A stretch of DNA of 64,000 nucleotides from Diplosphaera chodatii (lineage: Eukaryota > Chlorophyta > Trebouxiophyceae > Prasiolales > Stichococcaceae): NCBI GenBank assembly GCA_032358165.1, contig JAALGY010000017.1, positions 2,480,001 to 2,544,000 of the forward strand. The letters run 5' to 3'. How positions within the stretch are numbered: position 1 is the first letter of the stretch; each line of letters starts with the position of its first letter. Under the pieces are notes generated by a model. It saw nothing but the letters and a program-made list of their open reading frames with translations. It made no database searches and was not told where the DNA came from. This document shows positions 38,501 to 49,579 of the stretch, one piece after another. The position numbers were made by a program, and so were the translations under genes.

Positions 38501-40500
38501 GGTGCTGGTTTGGATATTCGAATCTCACCAGGGTCAGGAGGCCGACACCGATACCGCACACAGCGCCCACCCAGGCGGCAAAGCTGTCGGGGTGGTCCTC
38601 GAACACCTTGTTCTTGGAGCCGGTCTGGATAATGAAGGCGACGATGAGCCACACCATGCCGGCCACCAGGATGGGGAGGCACTGCAGCACACATGGCCGC
38701 TCATAAAAGGCAGATATCTGGCCGCGTCTTGGTGTGGGTGGGCAGCCATGGGCTGGATCCAACGAGGGAACTGGTTCTGCCAACAGGCTGCTTGGTGTGC
38801 ACACAAGTGAGGCAGCAGGTTCAGAAAAACCTTGGACAGCACAGCAGCGGGTACCATGTCCTCACCCAGAAGGCGCGCTTGTAGCCTGAGGGCGAGCGCA
38901 GGATGAGGGAGCGGATGACCAGGAACAGGACGCAGCACACGATGCCTGTAGAGATGCACCACAGTGATTGAGCAACGGTCGTGCCAGAAGTGTCGTGCCA
39001 TTGCAGAGCACAGCAGCACGCAGCAGGCGGTTTGGTGCCGCGGCACAGGGCATGTGAGTGGCTGTGCTGCCAAGAGCTGCATATGCATGAGGCCTGCCGT
39101 CACGCAGCTAAACAGCGGTCAGGTAAGCCCCCCGCTGAAGGGCACAGCGCACCGGAGCAGATGGGGCTAACGACCCAGGACAGGAAGATGACCAGCATGC
39201 CCTTGATGTAGGGGAAGGCGTCCTGGTGCTGGGACCAGATGACGGCGGAACCGCCGCGCAGCACCAGCGCCATGCCCAGCGTGGCGCCCACTGCGGGTGG
39301 CAAGTACGAAGTTACTGCAGCGCCCTGCAGTGCCTCGTCTGCCAAGGTAGATCGTCTAGCATGCAACTGCTGGCCGCTGCAGGCAGCCCAGTGATGTGAG
39401 ATGGAAGCTTGCAAGGGCGGCTGCTAGGCTGCAAACAACTTTGGTGGCAGTCTACGGTGAGCACACAGCTGGGGGTGTGGCTGGAGCAGCGCTGTGTCAG
39501 CTGCGCACCGGTGGTGTGGGTGGTGGACACCGGCAGGGACAGCACGGTGGCCAGGTTGTCCCACAGGGCAGCGGTGCCGGCGACGCACATGAAGCCGTAC
39601 ATCAGCAGCGTGGGGGAGTTGGTGAAGTAGTCCAGGTTGGCGATGCCGGACCTGCGGGGCGGGCAGGACAGGCATCAGCCTGCTGGCTGCTGTGGGTCAG
39701 ATCTTTTGAGCTGAGAGTCAATCAAGTCAGGGTGAAAGCAGTGGGCCACACATGGTGCAGCAATTGTGAACCGACCGTGTACCAGCCGTGCATCAGCAGG
39801 CGACAACAGCAGGCTTGTTTTGGCAGCGAAAGTGGGACGGCAGGAGCAGACCAGCCAGCAGGCATCGCACTTGATGGTGGACGTCACGCTGGCGCCCAGC
39901 AGGCAGGCGCCCAGGAACTCGCAGATGGCCGCCACCACCACCACCTGTGCGTTGGTGCAAAGCCTCGGTCAACAGACTACTGATTGATCTCGATGGGGTC
40001 ATTCCCCGCAGTGCGCAGCAGCGCCATGAATGTGTGTGTTGATGCCTCATATGGGTGCGGTGTCTATAGAAAAAAAAGGCGCACCATGCCCAGACTCAAG
40101 GCACGCGAGCCCAGGGTCGTGCCGAAGGAGTTGGCCATGTCATTGGCGCCTGTACCCAGGCAGAAGGAGGAACATGAGCTGAGGCCCCTCCAGCGGCGGT
40201 CTCTCGGCTGGTGCGCGACACCACTCCACAGCAGGCAGACGCCGCACGAGACAGAAGTGCAGAGTGTGGGACAAGTGTCTGCGCAACAACGCACCAATGC
40301 CGAAGGCGGCGATCAGGGCCAACACAATGGTGCAGCCGAAGATCTGCAACAAAACACAACCGCGTTCAGATGGCTCATCAATGCCGGTCCAGCATCAATG
40401 CTGTTACAGGCTCGCAAGAAACACAGCAGCGCAGTGCACGAGAAACAAGCATGTGTGTCCGCCTGCTTACCCATGTGTACTGAGGGAAGAAGCCCGCCAT
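35505..40500 (-). CDS. PHO4-4: PHO4/PiT-family phosphate transporter
   Basis: Fourth tandem phosphate symporter. The start at 40500 opens MAGFFPQYTW, then an intron, IFGCTIVLALIAAFGIGA, and NDMANSFGTTLGSRALSLG (about 40150-40080). Later blocks: EFLGACLLGASVTSTIK, NSPTLLMYGFMCVAGTAALW, GMALVLRGGSAVIWSQHQD (39290-39215), LILRSPSGYKRAFW, MVWLIVAFIIQTGSKNKVFE running straight into DHPDSFAAWVGAV (38690-38535, no intron), IPTSISGSKIWRTIFWV (other copies have PAS.H.NKIW), KVVHDRAEVFDIKTEMLFRY, SFTHGANDVSNAMGPLAAV, SSNISRCLGVQVAKITYAR, LPVSTTQVITGALIAVG and ALGVNSPSRYSIDQIIDAQ. The C-terminal exon reads AYNPYPVPGVPGTLVPATA with stop at 35507-35505. No frame break was seen. The start region and the FTHGANDVSNAMG block are closest to PHO4-1. 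Confidence 0.87.
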
Positions 40501-40741
40501 GGTGCTGAACTTGCTTCAGTGGAAGGACGGAATCTGTCAAGTTCAGGCCACGCGCCCCGAGCCGGTACAGAAGGTTGGTACTCGGCAAACCTGCAGGTCA
40601 GCGTGGCGACGTATCAATGGGAATGAGCTCCCCCGTAGCACTGCAGCGGGCGCAAGGACCCGATGGTGCGCCGGCGACGTCGCACGCCTTTGGAGAATCA
40701 GTGAGCGAAAGCGGCCAGCTGTGCATGCCGATGTGGCACAC

Positions 40742-40749
40742 GGATATGC
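40742..40749. promoter_or_regulatory. P1BS-like site upstream of PHO4-4
   Basis: GGATATGC fits GNATATNC, the PHR1/PSR1 phosphate-starvation binding consensus. It lies about 240 bp from the PHO4-4 start codon, a plausible promoter position. The same octamer also occurs in PHO4-2 and PHO4-4 introns (25273, 37171), so the match alone is weak. Confidence 0.3.
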
Positions 40750-41372
40750 GCGTCAACATGAAAAATGCGCAGGGCCACGGGCTTCGGCGCCCCGCGGCCC
40801 GCATGCAAGCGTCCCAGCTAGCTCCATGACACACGCCCAGGGCACCCGCGCACGGCAACCAGCAGCCGTGACATGCTCGGATCACCGGCGGCTCGAGGGT
40901 AAAGTATCAAAACCCCCAACACATTCAAAACAAACCGGTGGGTGTTTTTGCTGCAACAGGGCTCGCCGCACCACACAGCGGTGCAACGTGAGCGCATCTA
41001 GCTCACGAGCCGCCGGGGACGACAACATGCACGATGCACGCGCACGAGATGCTCAGACACTCAGGCCCAGCCGCCGCGCGTTCATCTGAAAGATTGCTAC
41101 AACTGCCTCCCCAGCTACTGAGGATGCCCTCATGCAACAGCCCATCGGCGTTGCAAGGACATGCGCAGGCGGTGGCCGCTGGCGCATGGCTGTGAGCGGA
41201 TGTACGTTGGAGACAAGCGCACCTCGTTCAAGCTGCCAGATTATTCTTCAGGCTACCTTTGTGGCAACCCAAACAGCAGCAGCGGCGCAACTGACGACGC
41301 ACTTCGGAACAGTTGGTCTTGCAGCGGAATGCAGCAACGCGTGCGGGAGCAATCAGAAGAAGAGCTCCGAAA

Positions 41373-41380
41373 GTATATTC
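41373..41380. promoter_or_regulatory. P1BS-like site upstream of CRP-A
   Basis: GTATATTC fits GNATATNC and lies about 195 bp upstream of the CRP-A start. The extended context GTATATTCTCTTG matches GCATATTCTTTTG upstream of CRP-C (55074) at 11 of 13 positions, which suggests a shared promoter element. Confidence 0.35.
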
Positions 41381-41575
41381 TCTTGGCCCCTGGTGACGTG
41401 GCATGACGCATCAGTCAGGATGCTGATGGATGCCCGCGCTGGGGTAACCCCTTCCTGCTTCCCCGGCGCAATATCAAAACGCCGGAACGCGTTGCTGAGC
41501 CCACACAACCCTCTTTGCACTCCGATTACCCACTTCATCTCCATATCAAGCACTCAGAACACTTTGCCTGCTGCA

Positions 41576-43201
41576 ATGGCTGCCATGAAGACCCTGTTTG
41601 TTGTGCTGATGTGCCTGGTGGCCGCCCTGGCGGCCTTCAGCTCGCCGGTCGAGGCCAAGGGCAAGGTAAACGTTGACATCTATCATTCTGATCACGGTAG
41701 ATGCTTTGCAAAACAGTCGATGTCCGGCACAGCTGCTGCAGCGCCCAGTGCACCTGAGTTCACTGGCGCACGTGCGATGCATTGGGAATCGACCGTGCGT
41801 GCACTCTCACAATTTGCGCGCACGACGCGCCTGCCAAACCGCGTTACAGTAACATTGAAATCCCAAAAGGTTGCATTGCAGCAAATCAGCAGCTGAGGTC
41901 GTGGTCTTGTCGCGTCAACGCAACAGATTCGAAAGATGCTCACAGTGCTTCATCAGCTTGGTAAAGTCTGATTATCGCACCTCGGTACGGTTGGTCCTTC
42001 TGGGTTCCCAGCCCCGCCGAGGTCGTCGACCTGCACGGCAGACGCCGCTGCCTCTTATCGTGCGGAGGCTGAACCGACGGCTCTTATCGTTGTTGCTCAA
42101 CATACAGCACTTGGCCTGCACCTGTTTGGCCACGCGCTTGGCGCCGTCCTGTTGTCTGCCTGTTACGCGTTTGACAATCACGCCTAGAGGAATGAGCGAG
42201 CTCGCTTCGACAGCCTGCGGCCCGTCTGAACATGTTCTTGCGCATTGCGATTGCCAATGTTGGTCGAGGTGTGCCTCAGTACCGAGCTGCCCCGCGACAC
42301 TGTTGATGCTGAAACGTAACATCTCTTGCTGCAGTGGTGTCACAAATCAGGCTACGATGGCGTGGCCTGCGCCAAGGCCCGCGCAGCCAAGCGTTTCCTG
42401 TGGAAGAAGTGCGCCGCCGGCCTGGTGCGCGCCCGATTTTTGATGTGCTGGCCTGTCTGTCCTTCGTTGCTGGCACGCACACCTGACCGATCAAATGCTG
42501 CTGGCAGTCTCTCATGCCTGTTGCCTGATGAGCATGCCCTCACTAATTAGCTGTGGCGTGGGCTGAGGCTGACACCAATGGATCCCCCTTGCTGCTGCTG
42601 CAGCGCATCAAGCTGACGACGTCCCAGGAAACCTGCACCCGCCGCCCGGGGCGCTGCTCCTACACCGTCGTGCAGGCTGTCGTCGGCAACAAGGCGCGCA
42701 CCCACTGCCGCTGCCTTGCTGCCCAACCAGCTTGATGAGCTTCCCTGCGGCTGCTGTGTGTGGCGCATTCGCCCGTCCGCAGCGCAGTTGTGCTTGAGCG
42801 CACTGCTGTGTCGCCCATGTCATGCTGTGACGACCCAACGACAGGCCAGAGTAGTCTGACACAGCAGCTGCCTCATGCTGCAGGCTGTGTGGGACAGGTA
42901 CGACAAGTGCGAGCACGCCCAGGTGTGTGGAATGTCCATGTATGTGCTGCGTGATGCGCATGCTGCTGTCGCTGTCTGTGCGTGTGTGCTGCCGTCACAC
43001 CGCCAGTCCACCCCCTCCACAGTCGTATATAGTGTCTGCTGTGCCGCATGGGCCACACCGTGCACAGCTGTATGCCCCTTGTGCGCAGTGCAGCTGACGT
43101 GCTGGTGTGTCATTTGACCGCAGGGTGTGTACATCAGCACCTTCACCCGCCGCGGCGCCAACTTGGGCAACAAGCTGTGCAAGTACGACAAGGCCTGCTA
43201 G
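41576..43201 (+). CDS. CRP-A: small secreted basic cysteine-rich protein, 128 aa
   Basis: Function unrecognised. Exons 41576-41665, 42335-42424, 42604-42693, 42884-42922 and 43124-43201 are all phase 0 and give 128 residues. Residues 1-28 form a signal peptide (MAAMKTLFVVLMCLVAALAA... ending SPVEA, then KGK), so secretion or an extracellular or vacuolar location is inferred. The mature part has eight Cys in the order WCHKSGYDGVAC, KKC, ETCTRRPGRC, DKCEH, and KLCKYDKAC (C-terminal Cys), enough for four disulfides, and is rich in Lys and Arg. The intron after exon 3 starts GC (42694-42695) where CRP-B has GT, so it appears to be a GC-AG intron. A TGTAA polyadenylation signal lies at 43270-43274. 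It sits inside the PHO4 array, opposite strand, between PHO4-4 and PHO4-5. The cysteine layout did not match any family I can name. Confidence 0.85.
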
Positions 43202-44037
43202 AGCGCTGCTGGGGGGCGGTGCCATCTGCCCATACGTAGTTTAGGCAAATTCGGTGGATATGCCGGATATGTAAGACGATGAGACAATGAGATGCTGACT
43301 TCATCTCAGCTTTCCTATCTATAGCACATACATGGACTGCATGCAGTCACGCTGCGCGAATCAAGCCTGCTTGATGCTTTTGTATACAATTGTATGTTTT
43401 GCCCGGTGTCCATTTTAATGCTTTTGTATACAATTGTATGATTTGCCCGGTGTCCATTTTAATCAGTGGCAAGCCAACAACTGCCACCAAACAGTTGTGA
43501 CTATGGTCAATGATACGGTACTGTCATACTAGAATCATGTGCACCAGTGCCGCTTGATATGCTACATAGGGAGTGTAGACTCCGTCGCGTTGGTTCAAAT
43601 AAGTGCAATCTGCAGCACTAACCCCAACATGCATGGTCTACATACTTGTTCACACTTCACTGGGCATGGACTATATAAGTGTCCCACCCTCACTAGTACC
43701 ACATGTGCTGCTGGCTGCGAAAGGCACATACAGGAGGAAGCGAAAGCTGGGCAAACCCCACAGCAGCAGGTGTTAACCTGGACCAAAACACGATGCAGGG
43801 GAAATGTTCCCCCAGCGGCACCACACTCGTGTCTGCATGACCATGCGTGACTGCAGCTGCTGATCACTTCAATGCCTTGTACCCGTTCACACTGCACTAC
43901 TACTTCCCGGTGCCTGGTTCAATTCAGCTGCCTCTCGCTTGCAGGTACCGTTCCGCCGTGCCGCAGGGCATACTTGGAGGAATATTAATCCAGCAGTGCT
44001 ATTGCTGTGCTGTTGGGTCTCAGCCTGGGCTGCTAGT
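43202..44037. other. Convergent intergenic region, CRP-A / PHO4-5 3' ends
   Basis: About 840 bp, more AT-rich than its surroundings, holding the CRP-A 3' UTR (TGTAA at 43270), a tandem 44-bp duplication (43374-43463) and the PHO4-5 3' UTR. Short open frames show no recognisable protein. Confidence 0.5.
43374..43463. repeat. Tandem direct repeat, 2 x 44 bp
   Basis: Two adjacent copies of a 44-bp unit that starts ATGCTTTTGTATACAATTGT and ends CCATTTTAA differ by a single base. The core TATACAATTGTA is close to a palindrome. The repeat lies between the convergent CRP-A and PHO4-5 genes. Confidence 0.95.
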
Positions 44038-47000
44038 TTAGCGTGGCACCAGGGTGCCAGGTGTTCCTGCAGCAGCATCGGGAGTGGCGTCAGCACCAGT
44101 CACAGACAGAGATACAGTCCAGCAACTATAGCATGACAACAGTGGTGCTACACCACAGCAGACAAAAGGCGAGGCATAGCGCTTGCCTGAGTACGGGTTG
44201 TATGCAAGCGTGGTGTTGAACTCCGACACTAGTGCCTGCGTCAGGTTGACGACCTGCAGCAAGCAGCGCCTGATTGTTAGCGCTACCAGCCACACATGCA
44301 GCCATCTGCTCCGCCGCTGAGGCGGTGCACGACAATGTTATTAACTTCACTGTCAGTCCATGGGGCATGCATTCCATTCGTACCCCTGGCAGCGACGCCT
44401 GCTGCAGGTCGATGATGGCGAAGAAGTCCTCGTTCAGCGTCTGCACAACAGAGGTCGGTGTCAGTCAGGCGCCTGACTTGCCCAGACACTTCCACGCTGC
44501 GAACACCCGCGAGGCGCTCAAACAGGATGCAGGTGCAACAGGCAGCCATGCAGCAGACGCCACAGGGCAGGTCCTCGACGCACGTCCAGTCTGTTGGTGT
44601 TCTGGTCCAGCGGAGTGGCAGTGTACATCTGGTCCAGCAGCCTGTTGCCCGTCACGTTCAGCAGTTGCTGCAGATGAAAGATACCAGCGTCAGCACGCTG
44701 GCTTCACAAAAACAGCAAAGTCACACCAGCACGACCGACACCTGCGCCACGACTGCAGCAGGCGGCGCAACTGATGATCAGCAGTAGGATGGTCGGCAGT
44801 GGATCAGCAGGGGGTTGGCATTGGTGCACAGGAGGTCGAGGCGCCCACCTCCTGAGCATCAATGATCTGGTCAATAGAGTGGCGGTTGGGGGAGTTGACG
44901 CCCAGCGCCACGAACAGGGAGCAGATGGCGCACGCGAACAGGATGGTGACCACCCAGCCCGTGAAGATCTGCAGGGAGCAGCGCATATCAAGTGTCTGGC
45001 AAGATACTCAATCTGGCAACGTGGCTGTGAAGATGGAGGGCACGCTGGATCAGGCTTGGTGACACCAAACCTATCGCTTATCGTTTTGGCGACTGTGCCG
45101 CTGCCTCATGGCGAGCATGAAACAGAAGCTCACCCGCAGGACCGCCCACCAGTTGACGCCCCTGATGCCTTCTGTCAGACCCACCGAGATCAGCGCGCCT
45201 GTGATGACCTGCGTCGTCGACACCGGCAGGCCTGCGAGCATGTGAACCATGCCAGTCAGTAAGACAGCATATGTGACCTGACATGGGATGAGTCGTCTGC
45301 TGCACATAGTGCTCTTGGTGCTCAGGAGGCATTGAGGATTCTCCCACTCGGCAACAGGTGCTTACAAACAACCGCCTCACTGTAAAGCGATCCACGGCAC
45401 ATATGGCACAGCTTCAACAGCACCGCACCGTAGCGGGAGGCGACGGCGACTGTGATGGCAGTGGCGAATTCGGCAGAGAAGCCGCGGGCGTAGGTGATCT
45501 TGGCCACTTGCACGCCCAGGCAGCGGGAGATGTTGCTGGAGAACAGGGCCAGGCCCAGCACAATGCCGGCGCCGCCGATGACCAGGATCCACTCCTGCAC
45601 ATCCACCTGCATGGAAGAGCCTCATAGCGGTGAGAGCATTCCAGGGTCGGAGAGTTGATGGTGCTGCCAGAGTGGGACGTGGCGATCGTGTGGAGGCCAC
45701 GCTCAAAGGGCATCAAGTGCGCGAGAGTGGGCTTACGCTGCTGGACACTTGGCCGGTGCTCCAGATCTGGTACACGGCGGCGAAGGGGCCCATGGCGTTG
45801 GACACATCGTTGGCGCCGTGCGTGAAGGACATGACGCACGCGGAAAACACCTGCGAAGCCGCAGCCATGGTTCCCATATGCTGTTACAAACATGCACATG
45901 CCAAGGGGCATCGCAGCGTGCAGCGGCAGCGTGGCATGCATGGGTAGTCGGTCAGTGTGATGCATGCCTGGGGACCATGCCCACCTGCAGGTAGCGGAAC
46001 AGCGCCTCGGTCTTGACGTCGAACACCTCGGCGCGGTCGTGCACCACCTTGGTGTTGGTGCCCTCCTGGTGCGCCACGTCGTGGATGTCCTGGTAGAAGT
46101 TCTGCAGCAGGCAGCACACCGCAGGTCAGCTGACATGCTGGTCTACATGGGCAGTGCATCCGCAGGTCCAGCGCACTGCTGTCATGCATGCACTTGCATA
46201 TATGCTATCATCTTTTGCGCACATTACTTTAAACATGTCTCAGGACCTTCCAGTAGCGAAATCACATGTGGGACCAACAACAAACGAGGACTGCAGCTAG
46301 GGGCGCACCCAGAAGATGGTGCGCCAGATCTTGTTGTTATGCACAGAGGCGGGGATGCGGGAGCCGATCCAGTAGGACACCCCGGAGTGCTTCTCCTCCT
46401 CGATCAGCGCCTCCTGCAGCGCCACCGGGTTGTTGTCGTGCTCCGCGGACAGCCTGTAAACAAGAAGGGCACGGCCAAATTAAGCAGTGTTGTGTCACAT
46501 GCGTCACATGCCGGGGCAATGTGCCGACAGGCCGGTGCAACAGCAAGCAACGATGCACGGCCGTGCGCCTAAAGCGGTAGCAGATACCGCTGCTGCCGTT
46601 GCCGCCGCTGCTGCTGCTGCTGCTGCTGCTGTGGCTGATGACCACGTCAGCTACATTGTACAACTCCTTGCCGTGACCAGCGTTCTGACGGCCTGCAAGG
46701 TGCCAGCACAGCTCACTTGTCGACGCGCTCGTGCGCGCGGTCGATGCGCCTCTTCAGCAGGGGCATGACCAGCGCCAGGGTGAGGAGGCCGGTGCCGACG
46801 CCGCACACCGCACCGACCCACGCAGAGAAGCTGTCTGCAGGAGCACAGCAGGGTGTGGTAATGCCGAAGCACTCAGCTCTTCAGGCGGATGTCAACATGG
46901 CAGCCAGGACCTGGGAGGCAGGCGCCGCGCAGGCGAGAGTCCAGCGTCAGCACGCACCAGAGTACTCCTTCCAGGTCTTGTTCTTGGAGCCGGTCTGAAT

Positions 47001-48609
47001 GATGAAGGCGACAATGAGCCATACCATGCCACCCACCAGGATCGGCAGCGCCTGTAGCAGGGATCACCAGGGTTTTGGCAGGTCTCGCAGGCACCTGTAG
47101 GTGGGAAAGCACAGTACCAGGGCCACATGCAATGAGCTTGAGGCACAGGAGGCAGGGTTGCAGCACAGGGTGGGTGAACGCACGAAAAAGGCGCGCTTGT
47201 AGCCCGAGGGGGAGCGCAGGATGAGGGAGCGGATGACCAGGAACAGCACGCAGGCGATGATGCCTGGAGACACACACCAAGAACACTCTGCAGCCAGGAC
47301 CTGAACAGCTGGCAGTGCAGGCAAACTGCATAGGCAGATGCAGCGAATGCCGTCAGTGTGCCCATCAATCACAGGGCTTTGACACAGCAGCAGCAGCGGC
47401 TGACCTGAGCAGATGGGGCTGACGACCCAGGACAGGAACACCACCAGCATGCCCTTGATGTAGGGGAAGGCGTCCTGGTGCTGGGACCAGATGACGGCAC
47501 CGCCGCCGCGCAGCACCAGCGCCATGCCGAGGGTGGCGCCAACTGCAGCGATGAAATGACAGCCATGTCAGCACCGGTGCACCTGATGCAGGAGGGCATA
47601 CGCGCTGCAGCTGACTCTCAGCGCTGCTGCACGCTGCACATCAGAGTGCAGGTGCTGGGGGGGGTGGAGGGGAGGCTGCCGCACCGGTGGTGTGGGTGGT
47701 GGACACCGGCAGCGAGAAGTAGGTGGCGGTGTTGTCCCAGATGGCGGCCGTGGCGGCGACGCACATGAAGCCGTACATCAGCAGCAGCGGCGCATTTGTG
47801 AACTTGTCCAGGTTGGCAATGCCAGATCTACAGCGCAGCAGGGGCCATCATTAGCACAGCTGTTGAACATTCTCCATGCTCCTGCTCCACAGAAGGTAGC
47901 GCACAGCACAAAGCGATTGGATCTGCCCAACATCTGGACGAGGATCCAGGGTCAAACACCGAGGACTTGATCTGGATGATAGAGTATCAGCAGTGAACAC
48001 TGGCGGCGCACTTGATGGTGGATGTCACGCTGGCTCCCAGCAGCACGGCGCCCAGGAACTCGCAGATGGCGGCCACCACCACCACCTGCGCCAGCGAGCG
48101 GGTCAGGTGTCAGCTGTGTGACCTTCTATGCGGCGATAGAGTGCTCAGGTGTTCTGGGAGTATGTGCGGTGCCAACATCATGGCAGCATCTCTCAGCAGG
48201 TGAGCGGGAAGGCGGGCAGGCAGAAGGGCAGCGCAGTGTTGCGCGCAGCTGTGCTGCTGGGCAGGATCATGGAGCGCACCATGCCCAGGCTGAGCGCCCG
48301 CGACCCGAGGGTCGTGGCGAAGGAGTTGGCCATGTCATTGGCGCCTGCAGCGCCGGACATCGCGTGGGTTGTGCTAGTTGCTCAGGTTCACCCCAGCACT
48401 GACGTTGGACAGCGGATCTTCATGACCCCAGTGCTGCCGACCAGCCACATGGAGCAGAGACAGCAAGAGGGGAGGCGACACTGCGCCGTGCACAGCGATA
48501 TAGTGTCCGACAGTACGTGTGGGAGTAGCGCACCAATGCCGAAGGCGGCAATGAAGGCAAAGACGACCGTCAGGCCAAAGATCCAGTTGTACTCTGAGAA
48601 GTACGCCAT
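44038..48609 (-). CDS. PHO4-5: PHO4/PiT-family phosphate transporter
   Basis: Fifth and most upstream phosphate symporter of the array. The start at 48609 opens MAYFSEYNW running directly into IFGLTVVFAFIAAFGIGA in one exon; the intron found after the Trp in PHO4-1, -3 and -4 is absent. Following blocks: NDMANSFATTLGSRALSLG, EFLGAVLLGASVTSTIK, NAPLLLMYGFMCVAATAAIW with FSLPVSTTHTTG (47825-47690), GMALVLRGGGAVIWSQHQD, LILRSPSGYKRAFF, ILVGGMVWLIVAFIIQTGSK, DSFSAWVGAVCGVGTGLLT, IPASVHNNKIWRTIFWV, VVHDRAEVFDVKTEALFRYL, SFTHGANDVSNAMGPFAAV, SSNISRCLGVQVAKITYAR, LPVSTTQVITGALISVGLTE, ALGVNSPNRHSIDQIIDAQE and NEDFFAIIDLQQASLPG. The tail reads AYNPYSGTPGTLVPR, stop at 44040-44038, and needs a GC-AG intron (donor GCAAG at 44186-44182). 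Roughly 590 residues; all frames are open. Confidence 0.88.
46608..46632. repeat. CTG microsatellite in PHO4-5 intron
   Basis: About eight CTG units lie in an intron of PHO4-5 between the KRRIDRAHERVDK exon (ending near 46715) and the next exon (near 46455). No coding effect is expected. Confidence 0.85.
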
Positions 48610-49579
48610 CTTGGCGGCTGCTTCAGCTGCTGAAGACGGATGTCAGCGGGGCCTGCCGCAGGGGTGGAGACACACGGCGCTCAGTGCGTGTCGAGGTCCC
48701 TGGACACCTGCATAACAAACGGTCCAGGGTCAGCGAGCCAGTAGGATAGATGGCCTAAGTGGTTGCACGCGTTCCGTAGACAGTATGGGCGTCTACACAT
48801 GGGTGTCCAGCACTGATGGCGCGGGGGTGAGGCCCAGCAAAACCCTGCTAAACTGCACAGCTGTTGGCTTGAAGTCTGGTTACGCGAAAGTGTGTCAAGG
48901 AGATCGTGTGTCAAGCCCGTAAACGGCAGCGACGATGCCCAGGCTGTATTGCGGACGCTGTGTGAGCTGTTGCAACGGCGAACAAGCCGAGAAGCACCGC
49001 CAAACCGTGCAAAACTTGGAGCACCGGATGAAAGCACCCCGGTACGAGATGAAACGACGTGCCAGTGGTGCCGGCGGCAACGGAAGATGCCACCACAGTG
49101 CCTCGCGAAACACTGATAGCAAAGCGGTGCAACTGCGAAGTCAACATGACACCAATTGGCGGCGGTGCAGCCGAGGTAACGCCGCCTCTCGACCCCAGCC
49201 CGTGTGCCCAGACGCTGGCATGTAGCTGCACAGTGAACTCGCCTCCGTGGTGCACACTTTACCCTGAACAGCGAGACCAAACTACCGCACGCAACCGGTC
49301 CGATGGTCACTGATCGAAAAGCTGCGGACGGCCGGACGTCAGCAAGGTAAACCAATCAGAGTCAAGACCGCAGGCGGCGAGCTGAGACAAAGCACATGCA
49401 GCTAAACTTCTGGCAAGCCCAACATTTCCGTGAGGCGCAGCTTTCTGCTGCTACTTGCCATCGCAGCACGGGCACACTTGTGAGCGGGCGCCAGAAACGG
49501 AGCGTGAATGTACAAGCGAGGGTCGTGCTTACCTGGGCAGGAACAACCTAGCGCTCAAGTCGTGCAGGCCAGTGCAACT
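48610..49579. other. PHO4-5 upstream region
   Basis: Expected promoter and 5' UTR of PHO4-5. A minus-strand open frame at 48681-49355 (224 codons) has no recognisable domain and unusual Cys/Arg-rich composition; it is treated as a chance frame. No exact GNATATNC site was found in the first kilobase. Confidence 0.4.

Larger units (their letters stand above)
40501..41575. promoter_or_regulatory. Divergent promoter region between PHO4-4 (minus) and CRP-A (plus)
   Basis: About 1.07 kb between two divergent start codons. It contains two exact GNATATNC matches, GGATATGC at 40742-40749 (about 240 bp upstream of PHO4-4) and GTATATTC at 41373-41380 (about 200 bp upstream of CRP-A). A plus-strand open frame at 40499-41089 shows no recognisable protein and is not called. 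Confidence 0.4.

Noticed and set aside
40499..41089. 196-codon plus-strand open frame in the PHO4-4/CRP-A intergenic region
   Set aside because: No domain or signal peptide, and it begins in the antisense of the PHO4-4 start exon.
48681..49355. 224-codon minus-strand open frame upstream of PHO4-5
   Set aside because: Cys/Arg-rich composition without domain or signal; lies in the PHO4-5 promoter region. Considered as a 5' exon but does not join in frame to the MAYF start, which already matches the paralogues.
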